Assembly (NCBI GenBank): GCA_004524595.1
Contig: SDOA01000063.1
Location: 1-22,778, forward strand
Length of the DNA stretch: 22,778 bases
DNA from: Candidatus Thorarchaeota archaeon
GTDB lineage: Archaea > Asgardarchaeota > Thorarchaeia > Thorarchaeales > Thorarchaeaceae
Direction: 5' to 3'
The translations under genes and the position numbers were made by a program. Positions 6,449-14,309 of the stretch are shown piece after piece (the first letter of the stretch is position 1; each line of letters begins with the position of its first letter). The notes under the pieces were generated by a model. That model was not told the origin of the DNA and did not search any database. It was given only the letters and a program-made list of their open reading frames with translations.

Positions 6449-8470
6449 TCACCATTCGAATTCAGGCACATTCGATTCTGTAGGAGCAGTTACTCTTCTC
6501 TTGCTGAAGATGAAATAATCCAATGCTATTCCTAGAAATATTAGGGATGCAATTCCAACCATTGTGATTGAAAGGGGACTAAACGTCATTTTTTCAGATA
6601 GTTTGAATGATAACAGACGATCGAATTTCCACATATATAATGGATAATATATATATAATGAGTTATAGAGTTCTAAGGTTGCGAGATGTACCAGTCCATC
6701 TCCTGTAATAGCCATGTCCATTGTCGCTGGCAACAGGTTATGATATTCTGTTGACACTCGTAACTCCATAATTGTATCGTGCGAAATAATCTGTCCTGTC
6801 CTCTCAACTTGTACGATGCTCATCGTTGGGACAATATGTTCATAGGCAAGAACCAGATAGAGAGTGCCTTTTGGACCTGCCATCATCTTTTGTAAGGTTG
6901 GGTATTCATACCAACCATCTCCATAATTAATCTCGAACTTATTTGACCAAGATATAACTCCTTGAGCTGTCCACTTCGACAAAACTGGTCTGAGATATTG
7001 AAGGGAGAACGTATAGAATCCTCCATGTGGATCTGCACACATTGCATGGTCGTCACTTGTTATTCTCCAGATTTCGTTTCCGTTTGAGTCATATCGTATT
7101 ACTTCTCCTTCAATGCCGATATAGACACTGTTGCCAGAACATCCAAAACCAGTAGGAAATGGAATTGATACTGAGTACCCAATTCCATATTCTATTTCTG
7201 CCACTGTCTTATTCCATACAACAGCTCCTTGGTTATCCAATTTAATGATGCTATACTCCAATTTATACATTAAATAATAATCTATATATATTACTGAAAG
7301 AGCTACAATATACACATTTCCTGACGTGTCAATATCGATGTAGATTGGATAATCGTAACGTGTCAAATATAACGTCTGATTCCAAAGTGAATTGCACGTT
7401 GAATCAAAGCTCATGACATAAATACCATTAGTAATCGTACTATTTGAATACTGACCAATTGCGACGATTTTATTATTTCTAATCACAAAATCAACCAGTG
7501 CTACAAATTTCATCTCTTGAGCACAATAAATAGTCTTGTTCCATACTGATGATAAATCAGAATCTAACATCCCAATTGAAGTCTCATAAAGCGTGTTGTA
7601 CATAATCATTGAATGACTAAGATGAGCTACATTATCATAACCTGCTGGCTCGATTCTATATCCTGAGTAGGTACTATTCCACAACTCCGATGTATTACCT
7701 CTTGGTTGTATCTTAGGTGGAGCCTGACTTACAGCATCTAATAGCGCTTCAATTGATACATGATCTATAGAAACAATTACTCCTCCATTCAGAACATTCC
7801 AAGGGTATTCACCATACATAGGTTGCATGAACTTGGATGTTGGTAATAGGTCAATAGCGAGTGAGAAGATATCGCTCGGGTATTGTTGCATACCTGGTTC
7901 ATACTCAACAGCACCTTGAAAAATCTGTCTCACTTCATTCTTCTGGAGAAGGAACTCTACTTCAAAATTTTCATTGCTTTCAAGATTGGTCATTGATTTG
8001 CACTGATACATTAATGATGTTCCTGATGTACCAATCTTAAACCCTATTTTCCACAAGTTTCTAGAGTTCACAAGTGTAAAATCACCTAGGCATAATATCT
8101 CAAAAGAGGCTGAGATCTTTATAGCTGCTGGTATTTGGTCATAGGTCCATTCGAATTGTTGTGATACTCTTGCATACTCTGCTGATTCTATCTCTGGGTA
8201 ATAATACATGAAAGATGGTTTATACCCCGCGGTATGAGACCAAATTAAAGACACCTGACCTGTTGCACCTGTCTTATGATATTCATAGCTAAACTCAGGA
8301 GATGAACTTCCGATTTCGACAACTGGCTCCTCTGATAAATAAGGGTCTGATAACAATTCTCCTGTTCCTGTTACATCAGTCTCAGCAGGAATGTATATGG
8401 ACATGTCAATTGTAGCCGCTGCTAATTGGACAAGAAGAATAGAAATCAGTAGAATACTTAAGCGCTCCAC
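6449..8470 (-). CDS. secreted, membrane-anchored protein with beta-propeller-like repeats
   Basis: About 673 residues. An N-terminal hydrophobic signal (roughly 3-20, LSILLISILLVQLAAA) and a C-terminal helix (about 638-660) followed by SKRR make it a type I surface protein. The middle has five repeats ending in an aspartate-asparagine/glycine turn and a tryptophan, such as LDSDLSSVWNKT, FDSTCNSLWNQT, LDNQGAVVWNKT, YDSNGNEIW and WTAQGVISW, spaced about 40-55 residues, which is the pattern of PQQ/SBBP-like propeller blades. Many N-glycosylation sequons are present. A TTG at 8476 is in frame, but GGAGG (8480-8484, minus strand) stands 9 bases before the GTG at 8470, so I chose GTG. Ligand and role are unknown; binding or surface-layer association is inferred. 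Confidence 0.8.
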   Translation of the reverse strand: MERLSILLISILLVQLAAATIDMSIYIPAETDVTGTGELLSDPYLSEEPVVEIGSSSPEFSYEYHKTGATGQVSLIWSHTAGYKPSFMYYYPEIESAEYARVSQQFEWTYDQIPAAIKISASFEILCLGDFTLVNSRNLWKIGFKIGTSGTSLMYQCKSMTNLESNENFEVEFLLQKNEVRQIFQGAVEYEPGMQQYPSDIFSLAIDLLPTSKFMQPMYGEYPWNVLNGGVIVSIDHVSIEALLDAVSQAPPKIQPRGNTSELWNSTYSGYRIEPAGYDNVAHLSHSMIMYNTLYETSIGMLDSDLSSVWNKTIYCAQEMKFVALVDFVIRNNKIVAIGQYSNSTITNGIYVMSFDSTCNSLWNQTLYLTRYDYPIYIDIDTSGNVYIVALSVIYIDYYLMYKLEYSIIKLDNQGAVVWNKTVAEIEYGIGYSVSIPFPTGFGCSGNSVYIGIEGEVIRYDSNGNEIWRITSDDHAMCADPHGGFYTFSLQYLRPVLSKWTAQGVISWSNKFEINYGDGWYEYPTLQKMMAGPKGTLYLVLAYEHIVPTMSIVQVERTGQIISHDTIMELRVSTEYHNLLPATMDMAITGDGLVHLATLELYNSLYIYYPLYMWKFDRLLSFKLSEKMTFSPLSITMVGIASLIFLGIALDYFIFSKRRVTAPTESNVPEFEW

Positions 8471-8624
8471 AATCAAACTCCTCCGTTTCCATCAATTGAG
8501 ATGTTTACCTCGAATTTCCCCATGACCTAAGATGACTTAAGCTCTTTGATTTCTCATCTAAACATAAAGGAACATTAGGAAAACAGAGAGTGGTGGAAGA
8601 TTCCACTCCTCTCGTTTGAAAAGA

Positions 8625-9857
8625 CTAATCAAGCAGTCGTTTTTCTCCCTGGATCTTCTGTATCTCAGTTATGTCCTGAGTGACTTCTAAGCAACCCAAG
8701 TATCTTCCACCAGAACTCCGTACTGGAAAATATCGGATGTAGATGAGTTTGCCCCCGAGATTAATCCAGAATTCTGCTTTGTCACGTCTTCCTTCTTTGA
8801 AGTCGTTTAGTATCTGCTCGACTCTATCTAGGCTTTTTTTCGGATGACACATTCGAACTTCTCGTCCAATGACAGATTTTGACCTAACAAAGAATCTCTC
8901 TGGTGACATGCTAAAGTATTGCACACGATCATCTGCATTCACAAAAGTGATATCAATTGGTAGAGTATTCAGCATTGCCTCAAGAGTATCTTTATCGAAT
9001 GATCCACTTTCAAATTGTATCTTTCCATCCATTTCTTTAACACCTTTGGTTTCGTCTGTAATACTTGACTCTGGGATTTTTTCAGGTATATGAATTCCAT
9101 AACCAATATCATCAAAATCAACTCGCGAGGACTTCCATTCCTCATCAGTGAACAATTTCAATGAAGTTTGAAATAGAATATTATTTTCCTTGAAGAAGTG
9201 ACTGGAGAGTATCTCTGAGAGTGAGATTGCAGATGTTCTTAGTATTTTAAGCGCCTCTTCATCTAGTTTGGGGCCATTATCAAATAGTCCAAAGATTATC
9301 TTCTCTATTCCTCTAATTGTATCATGTTCCGACCACATGATTGCAGGTGGTTGAACGATTCCATGTGCCTCAAGCCTTGGGAAAAGGACATTCTCCTCCC
9401 TTAGGTAATGATTTGCAGAATCTTTCAAGATACTTATAGACTTCATAATCCCTGTAATGATTTCGGGTGATGGCATCTCCTTGACATTTTCTGAACAGAC
9501 CCGAGCCAACTCAGCCAGATTGATTGCTGTATCAAGAATAATCTTATGTTCAGTCATCAAGATATGAATTGGATGAGTTTCTGGAAGATCTGCATTCGGT
9601 TCTTGCAGTGATTCCTTGAATAACTCTAAATGGACATCACAAAGACTCTGAATCTTCTCTCTCGGAATGCCTTCCTCGATTAACTCTTCCTCGATCTTAG
9701 AGATTTCCAAGGGACTTGCATCTTTGAGTATCTCCTTGAATTCTTCCTTGACATCTGCAATATTCGCCCCTGCATGAAGTTTTTCAATAGCTTGTTTGAG
9801 TTTCTTCTTTCTCTCTTCCATCTCGTTTGGACCTATTTTCATAGTTGACATCTCCAT
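8625..9857 (-). CDS. DUF438-hemerythrin-PAS sensor protein
   Basis: The 410-residue soluble protein has three parts in order. Residues 13-85 match DUF438 (LCDVHLELF, 72-80). Residues 95-235 are a hemerythrin-like four-helix bundle with likely diiron ligands H98, H104, H150 and E154 (HYLREENVLFP), H178, H220 and E224 (HFFKENNILF). Residues 288-400 are a PAS domain with MCHPKKS (337-342) and the closing GCLEVTQDITE. This architecture is widespread in anaerobes and is thought to sense O2, NO or redox state; no output domain is present, so it may act through a partner. The ATG at 9857 lies 27 bases after a TATA-like ATAAAATAT, which suits a leaderless mRNA; ATGs at 9851 and 9842 are alternatives. 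It is divergent from an HxlR regulator. Confidence 0.9.
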   Translation of the reverse strand: MEMSTMKIGPNEMEERKKKLKQAIEKLHAGANIADVKEEFKEILKDASPLEISKIEEELIEEGIPREKIQSLCDVHLELFKESLQEPNADLPETHPIHILMTEHKIILDTAINLAELARVCSENVKEMPSPEIITGIMKSISILKDSANHYLREENVLFPRLEAHGIVQPPAIMWSEHDTIRGIEKIIFGLFDNGPKLDEEALKILRTSAISLSEILSSHFFKENNILFQTSLKLFTDEEWKSSRVDFDDIGYGIHIPEKIPESSITDETKGVKEMDGKIQFESGSFDKDTLEAMLNTLPIDITFVNADDRVQYFSMSPERFFVRSKSVIGREVRMCHPKKSLDRVEQILNDFKEGRRDKAEFWINLGGKLIYIRYFPVRSSGGRYLGCLEVTQDITEIQKIQGEKRLLD

Positions 9858-9879
9858 AATGTATTTATTATCTATCGTT

Positions 9880-9888
9880 AATATTTTA
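9880..9888 (-). promoter_or_regulatory. candidate TATA box for the hemerythrin sensor gene
   Basis: On the minus strand this reads ATATTAA/ATAAAATAT-like sequence, centred about 27 bases before the ATG at 9857, which is the spacing for a leaderless archaeal transcript. Confidence 0.45.
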
Positions 9889-9889
9889 T

Positions 9890-9933
9890 GGTGATACTAT
9901 TATAAATATAGTAGTTACCAAAATGATAGTATC
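9890..9933. promoter_or_regulatory. inverted-repeat operator candidate overlapping the divergent promoters
   Basis: TACTAT (9895-9900) and ATAGTA (9908-9913) form a perfect inverted repeat around the 7-base spacer TATAAAT; an outer imperfect extension reaches 9890-9919 (GGTGATACTAT against ATAGTAGTTACC). A further arm, ATAGTATC at 9926-9933, is an exact reverse complement of GATACTAT at 9893-9900. The spacer contains the TATA box of the HxlR gene, and the left edge abuts the TATA box of the sensor gene. A regulator bound here could block both. The arms recall the TACT...AGTA boxes reported for HxlR/DUF24 regulators in Bacillus (from memory). Confidence 0.6.
9900..9908 (+). promoter_or_regulatory. 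candidate TATA box for the HxlR regulator gene
   Basis: TTATAAATA is the best TATA element in the region. It predicts a start near 9930 and a leader of about 15 bases, and lies inside the spacer of the inverted repeat, as for an autorepressed gene. Confidence 0.5.
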
Positions 9934-9945
9934 TAGGATGTATTA

Positions 9946-10353
9946 GTGGTGCATATGACAACAGTAAGAACAAAGGAGTCCGCAGAGAACTGCCCTATTT
10001 TCATTGTAACAAAGATACTCGGGAAGCGGTGGGCAATCTTGGTTCTTCAGGAATTACTGGCTTCGAAGAATCCTGATGGTGCTCAATTTAGTGAACTCAA
10101 TCGTACTCTGAGTTGGATTAGTCCCAAAGTGCTAACTCAGCGTCTTAGAGAATTGGAAAAGGAGGGCATTTTGAGACGAAGAGTAGATACAACAATAATA
10201 CCTCCACATGTGCATTATTCACTCACTGCGAAGGGTCTTGATTTCGCTCCTATTCTCGATAATATGCAACAATGGGGGATTAAACATGGTGGAAATAAGA
10301 CAATTGGCTGTCTTGGTGAAGGGATTTCAAGTTGCAGTGAGTGCACGATTTGA
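9946..10353 (+). CDS. HxlR-family winged-helix transcriptional regulator
   Basis: The 135-residue protein matches the HxlR (DUF24) family: a cysteine-proline near the N-terminus (C16-P17) followed by VTKILGKRWAILVLQEL, then LSWISPKVLTQRLRELEKEGIL as the helix-turn-helix with recognition helix, and the wing and YSLTAKG segment. HxlR regulators work as dimers, often sensing electrophiles or oxidants through the conserved N-terminal cysteine, which is present. Three more cysteines sit at the C-terminus (C122, C130, C133; CSEC), which could form a disulfide or metal site. The GTG at 9946 has AGGA (9935-9938) 7 bases upstream; ATG 9955 is an alternative. It probably controls itself and the divergent hemerythrin gene through the operator between them. 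Its stop is 3 bases from the convergent DUF998 gene. Confidence 0.92.
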   Translation: MVHMTTVRTKESAENCPIFIVTKILGKRWAILVLQELLASKNPDGAQFSELNRTLSWISPKVLTQRLRELEKEGILRRRVDTTIIPPHVHYSLTAKGLDFAPILDNMQQWGIKHGGNKTIGCLGEGISSCSECTI

Positions 10354-10356
10354 CTC

Positions 10357-11004
10357 TTATAGTGTTGAATCTTTTTCTGTAAGAATTGTTGATAAATTCC
10401 CACTATAATGCATATAGTCTATTAACCAGAGCCAACCCATACCAAACAGAGCTGCCAAAAATTCAAAGACTGCTATGCTCAACTCTATCCATTGTTGAAA
10501 CATTAGGATTAGATATCCAAGAGAAAGGATGATAGTAACAATGGCAAGACTTCTAATCTCAACAAATCTTAACCAGACTAGTCCTGTGAAACCAAGAGCA
10601 ATTGGAATTGAGAGGAAGAAAGGTACTGCTGTCCAATAGTGCATGATATGAAAGTCTTCTGAGAATGTACCAATTCCAATCAGTAAGATTGCTGTTCCTG
10701 CGAAGACGAGGAGTGAAAGTTGGGATGGAAGATCTCCAATCTGTCTTACAAGCGATATGACGAAGATTAAGATACAGATACCTGATATGATTAATCCACC
10801 GTTGAAGAGAATTGCACTCACTATCTGGTAATTGCCTAAATCGGTTCTAAACCAGCTCCCGAGATCACTTAATGCATTGTCTGACCAACTAAAACCTGGT
10901 TGAATTATTATTGCTAGAGCTATTGCTGTGAATGAGACCACAGGTCCAAGAAAACCTAAGAGATTCGCTTTTGGAATCTTCTTTATTGCTTTGAAAAAGC
11001 TCAT
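10357..11004 (-). CDS. DUF998 family integral membrane protein (copy 2)
   Basis: About 215 residues with roughly six hydrophobic helices. The signature after the first helix, PGFSWSDNALSDLG, and GTFSEDFHIMHYW further on are typical of DUF998 proteins, whose biochemical role is not established. A GTG at 11010 overlaps the stop of the preceding gene, but the ATG at 11004 has AGGCGG about 8 bases upstream and makes the N-terminus (MSFFKAIKKIPK) align without gaps with the upstream paralogue (MSLIDKIKQMPR), so I chose 11004. The pair is translationally coupled. It ends 3 bases from the convergent HxlR gene. Confidence 0.85.
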   Translation of the reverse strand: MSFFKAIKKIPKANLLGFLGPVVSFTAIALAIIIQPGFSWSDNALSDLGSWFRTDLGNYQIVSAILFNGGLIISGICILIFVISLVRQIGDLPSQLSLLVFAGTAILLIGIGTFSEDFHIMHYWTAVPFFLSIPIALGFTGLVWLRFVEIRSLAIVTIILSLGYLILMFQQWIELSIAVFEFLAALFGMGWLWLIDYMHYSGNLSTILTEKDSTL

Positions 11005-11006
11005 CC

Positions 11007-11678
11007 TCACGCCGCCTGGGTTGAACCAATCACATTCAATTTAGCCTGATATTGAAGCAAGTTAATTATCCACAGCCAGACAATTGCAGAAAATGCAGTT
11101 ACAATCTCTGGAATTGCTTGTTGCCATATTGATGTTCCATTGAAATAGTCCACCCACATGAAAACTGAGATGAATGGCAAGAGCAACGAAATGACAGCGA
11201 ACCATCTTAGATGTGGGTATCTTAGCCAACCTATTCCCACAATCCACATTGCAAACGGAAATGTTAGGAAGAAACCAACTGATGCCCAAAAATGGATACT
11301 ATTCCCCGCGATGACTGCCGCTCCAACGTCCTCAGAAAAAATGCCGATACAGATGAGGAAACATAATGATATTATGAGTGGGATAATCCCAATCCTTGTC
11401 GGAATATCTTTGATCCAATTGAAGAACCAAATAGTATAGATGAGCATAAGCAGTCCTGTAAGTATCAACCCACTATTGAAGACAATAGCTCCTACTAGCT
11501 TATACGGCCCAAGGTCGAGCCTAGTATAGTGTCCTAGATCACTCAAAGCATTCAGGAACCAATCAAATCCTGGTGAGAGTATGATTGCAAGGGCAATTGC
11601 TAGAAGTGCAATGAATGGTCCGAAGAAACCAATCTTTGTATATCTGGGCATCTGTTTTATTTTATCAATGAGCGACAT
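11007..11678 (-). CDS. DUF998 family integral membrane protein (copy 1)
   Basis: The protein is 223 residues from the chosen start, with about six membrane helices and the same signatures as its neighbour: PGFDWFLNALSDLGHYTRLDLGPYKLVGAIVFN and GIFSEDVGAA. The frame stays open to an ATG at 11810, but that would overlap the divergent zinc-ribbon gene, and the ATG at 11678 aligns with the paralogue's start. CTTATAC at 11703-11709 (minus strand) is centred about 28 bases before 11678, fitting a leaderless mRNA. The stop lies 2 bases before the ATG of copy 2, so the two are one transcription unit. The tandem copies have diverged strongly (perhaps 35% identity by eye), so the duplication is old. 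Function unknown. Confidence 0.82.
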   Translation of the reverse strand: MSLIDKIKQMPRYTKIGFFGPFIALLAIALAIILSPGFDWFLNALSDLGHYTRLDLGPYKLVGAIVFNSGLILTGLLMLIYTIWFFNWIKDIPTRIGIIPLIISLCFLICIGIFSEDVGAAVIAGNSIHFWASVGFFLTFPFAMWIVGIGWLRYPHLRWFAVISLLLPFISVFMWVDYFNGTSIWQQAIPEIVTAFSAIVWLWIINLLQYQAKLNVIGSTQAA

Positions 11679-11702
11679 GGATAAATCGATGAACATACCA
11701 GC

Positions 11703-11709
11703 GTATAAG
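11703..11709 (-). promoter_or_regulatory. candidate TATA box for the DUF998 pair
   Basis: CTTATAC on the minus strand, centred about 28 bases upstream of the ATG at 11678. It supports that start and a leaderless transcript. Confidence 0.35.
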
Positions 11710-11785
11710 ATTGCTGGGTCGTTATGGATGATGTTTAAAACCACTCCTGTTAATCTTATGATAGCAAATACTTGGATGAATGAAA

Positions 11786-12148
11786 ATGTCTGAAATCCCT
11801 GAATGTCCATACTGCGGAAACAATGTTCCTGTTGAAGGAAGACGCTTATCGTATGATGAGAAAGTAAAAATCAGATGTCCCCACTGTGGTGGTCAGTTTG
11901 AATTCATTGAAGGATGGGGGACATTCTCACTTCCAGGTGAGGGACCACGTACACGACAGCGAGTGACATATGAAGGCTCGTATCCTGGTGAAATATACGA
12001 GGGTTCTACACCATGGGATCCTGAACCCCCACCTCCACAACAGTCAACGTGCGGTACTTGCTGTGCGATTTGTTGTTGTCTGATTGGCATCTCCATCATC
12101 TTCCCGTTGTTCATGATCTTTGGCGGATTCTGGTGGCTCTTTGGATAG
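11786..12148 (+). CDS. zinc-ribbon protein with Cys-rich, C-terminal membrane anchor (copy 1)
   Basis: The 120-residue protein opens with a zinc ribbon (C7xxC10 ... C31xxC34, CPYCGNN and CPHCGG), followed by a polar, proline-rich linker (EGSTPWDPEPPPPQQ) and a C-terminal hydrophobic helix (99-120) that ends the protein. Just before the helix are six cysteines (C89, C92, C93, C96-C98) in CGTCCAICCC. The topology is that of a tail-anchored protein with the zinc ribbon in the cytoplasm. An in-frame ATG lies at 11780, but 11786 matches the downstream paralogue (MSGIPVCPYCGNN), so I chose it. Ribbons of this kind occur in archaeal and bacterial 'zinc-ribbon domain-containing' membrane proteins of unknown role; binding of protein or RNA is possible. 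Confidence 0.78.
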   Translation: MSEIPECPYCGNNVPVEGRRLSYDEKVKIRCPHCGGQFEFIEGWGTFSLPGEGPRTRQRVTYEGSYPGEIYEGSTPWDPEPPPPQQSTCGTCCAICCCLIGISIIFPLFMIFGGFWWLFG

Positions 12149-12183
12149 AACGCCACCAACTATAGTTCTAAGGACCTGCTGCT

Positions 12184-12522
12184 ATGTCAGGAATACCTGT
12201 TTGCCCTTACTGTGGTAATAATCTAGGTGAATCTATCCCTGCTATGCTTCAAGGTACAATTCGATTGAGATGTCCTGTATGTTTACGATTATATGGATAT
12301 TCAGAAGAATCAAGATCGTTTCCAATTGAAGAGGAGATGGATTACCATCTTTCACCCGGTCCTCTCCGCAGGAAAATATTGGTTGGTTCTCACAAGGATC
12401 AAAACACACCAGTACATTCTTCTGGTGGTCTCTCAAAATTATATCTCTGTTTGATATATCCTCTACTAATCTTATTGATTCTTTTGGCTATCAGTTATGT
12501 GCTTTCAGTACTTGTCTCCTGA
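12184..12522 (+). CDS. zinc-ribbon protein with C-terminal membrane anchor (copy 2)
   Basis: The 112-residue paralogue of the preceding gene keeps the zinc ribbon (C7xxC10 ... C30xxC33) and one C-terminal helix (about 87-111, LYLCLIYPLLILLILLAISYVLSVL), with a polar linker between. Unlike copy 1 it lacks the cysteine cluster at the membrane edge. It starts 35 bases after the stop of copy 1, with AAGGA about 10 bases before the ATG, so the two are likely co-transcribed. Both ribbons could form a homo- or heteromeric membrane-surface complex. Function unknown. Confidence 0.75.
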   Translation: MSGIPVCPYCGNNLGESIPAMLQGTIRLRCPVCLRLYGYSEESRSFPIEEEMDYHLSPGPLRRKILVGSHKDQNTPVHSSGGLSKLYLCLIYPLLILLILLAISYVLSVLVS

Positions 12523-12603
12523 TTATTCCATATCAAACTTGGGACGAGGTGAAAGATAAAAGGCACATTGTTTTTGACCCAACGGATGAAACAGTAGCAT
12601 TAG

Positions 12604-13536
12604 ATGCTAGGTGATTACACATTGACTGAAGCTGAGGTTGAAGATAAACGCATCACTCTCACAGAAGCCGCAAAAATGGTGAAAGATGGAGATGGCTTGT
12701 TCTGGGGCGGATTTGGTTATCAAAGAGCTCCAATTGCATATGCTCACGAACTTGTGCGTCAAAAGAAGAGGGATTTGACTGTCTATACTTGTGGATCTGA
12801 AGTTGACCTTGAGATTATGGCCGGCGCTGGAGTCGCTACGAGATATGAGATAGCGTTCTCTGCTATTGAAGCGTTAGGTCTCTCCTATAATATCAGAAGG
12901 AGGGTTTCTGAAAGACTATTACAAGTAGAGGATTATTCAAATTTAGCCATGGCTATGAGATTCCTGGGTGGAGCTCTCAATGTCCCTTTCATGCCAATTA
13001 GGAGTATGATGGGAACAGACATGGTACGTCTCTCACGATATCGCGGTGACGATAAACTGAAGGTCATTGACTGTCCCTTCACGGGACAAAAAATATGCCT
13101 TGTTCCATCCCTTCAACCTGATTTCAGTATCGTTCATGTCCAGCGAGTAGATATGTCTGGTAATGCTCAGATTGATGGTATTGTTGGCGAAGACCTTGAA
13201 GGTGCGCGATGTGGAAAGAAACTAATCATTCTCGCAGAGGAACTCATCGGAGAAACCGAAATACGGAACAGGCCTGATCAGACCAAGATTCCTGCAATGT
13301 ATGTTGATCATGTAGTTGTTCTTCCATTTATTGCTCATCCAATGATGTGCCATGATTACTATGACTATGACCTTGAACACTTGATGATGTTTCATAAACT
13401 GTCCCAAACCGAAGAAGGGTGGCAAGAATATCTTCAGAACTATATTCTTGGTGTTGATGATCACCTTGATTATCTTGATTTAGTCGGTTGGAAACGTCTG
13501 CATAGACTCAGAGCAAGCAAACCGTGGGGGTATTAA
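12604..13536 (+). CDS. class I CoA-transferase, subunit A
   Basis: The 310-residue protein resembles the A subunit of two-subunit family I CoA-transferases such as glutaconate CoA-transferase GctA and the related IpdA. The GGFG loop near residues 35-38 followed by RAP, and the VDMSGNAQIDGIVGEDLEGARCGKK segment, are family features. With subunit B it would move CoA between an acyl-CoA and a free carboxylic acid; the acid is not known. A stop codon lies directly upstream in frame, so ATG 12604 is the first possible start; no Shine-Dalgarno is seen. GATAAAA (12555-12561) may be the TATA box. Its 3' end overlaps the start of subunit B by 13 bases, giving 1:1 coupled translation. Confidence 0.87.
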   Translation: MLGDYTLTEAEVEDKRITLTEAAKMVKDGDGLFWGGFGYQRAPIAYAHELVRQKKRDLTVYTCGSEVDLEIMAGAGVATRYEIAFSAIEALGLSYNIRRRVSERLLQVEDYSNLAMAMRFLGGALNVPFMPIRSMMGTDMVRLSRYRGDDKLKVIDCPFTGQKICLVPSLQPDFSIVHVQRVDMSGNAQIDGIVGEDLEGARCGKKLIILAEELIGETEIRNRPDQTKIPAMYVDHVVVLPFIAHPMMCHDYYDYDLEHLMMFHKLSQTEEGWQEYLQNYILGVDDHLDYLDLVGWKRLHRLRASKPWGY

Positions 13537-14309
13537 CAATAGTCGAATATACTAAGACAGAATTCTTGATTGCGTGTGCATCAAGTCATGTGCGAGATGG
13601 CGAGATGGTCTTTGGTGGTACAGGAATGCCTCTCCTTGCGGCATTGCTTGCAAAAGAGACCCACGCACCAAAAATGAATCTAATCTCAGAAGCTGGCTTC
13701 ATCGATGCCAGACCTAGGGAAGTCCCGTTGTCTGTGGCTGATACACGATATTACTTCGGTTGCTCTGCTTCAATCGGCCTGATAGAGACCCTCGGATTCC
13801 TTCTTCAAGGCGGACGGATAGATGTCGGTTTCTTGGGTGCTGCACAAATAGATGAATATGGAAATCTCAATACGAGCTATATTGGACCTTATGATGCTCC
13901 AAAGGTCAAACTTCCTGGCAGTGGAGGCGGAAATGATATTGCATCCTCTGCCAAGCGGCTCATCATTATGATGGCTCACGACAAACGCAAATTCCTGAAG
14001 AAACTCGACTATATGACCTCTCCAGGTCATCTCGAGGGTCCCGGGTCACGTGAGAAGTGGTCTCTTGTCGGTGGAGGACCAGAGGTTGTAATCACAGATA
14101 TGTGTCAAATGGACTTTGACCCTGAAACTCTAAAGATCCGCCTCAAGTCTGTTCATCCAGGTGTGACTGTTCAGGATGTCTTGGACAATATCATGTTCGA
14201 TATTATAATTCCTGATGCTGTCCCAACAACTCCCGAACCGACTCAAAAGCAGATTGACATCATGCATAAACTAGATCCCAATGGTATCTATCTTGGTAAG
14301 GGTGCGTAA
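13524..14309 (+). CDS. class I CoA-transferase, subunit B
   Basis: The 261-residue subunit matches GctB-type CoA-transferase B chains. The motif ISEAG (54-58) contains E56, in the place of the catalytic glutamate that forms the acyl-glutamyl/CoA thioester intermediate in this family, and PGSGGGNDIASSAKR supplies the glycine-rich oxyanion segment. Retention of the glutamate favours a true transferase over the IpdAB-type ring hydrolase, where the B-chain glutamate is absent (from memory). The start is a GTG inside the end of subunit A; no separate Shine-Dalgarno is evident, so translation is probably coupled. The stop overlaps the next gene (TAATG). The substrate is unknown; a dicarboxylate or short branched acid is possible. 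Confidence 0.87.
   Translation: MGVLTIVEYTKTEFLIACASSHVRDGEMVFGGTGMPLLAALLAKETHAPKMNLISEAGFIDARPREVPLSVADTRYYFGCSASIGLIETLGFLLQGGRIDVGFLGAAQIDEYGNLNTSYIGPYDAPKVKLPGSGGGNDIASSAKRLIIMMAHDKRKFLKKLDYMTSPGHLEGPGSREKWSLVGGGPEVVITDMCQMDFDPETLKIRLKSVHPGVTVQDVLDNIMFDIIIPDAVPTTPEPTQKQIDIMHKLDPNGIYLGKGA

Noticed and set aside
11679..11810. Upstream extension of the first DUF998 gene to an ATG at 11810
   Set aside because: It would overlap the divergent zinc-ribbon gene and does not match the paralogue; the ATG at 11678 aligns exactly with the other copy.
13222..13464. Minus-strand frame within the CoA-transferase A gene
   Set aside because: Antisense shadow with no independent start signal or family match.
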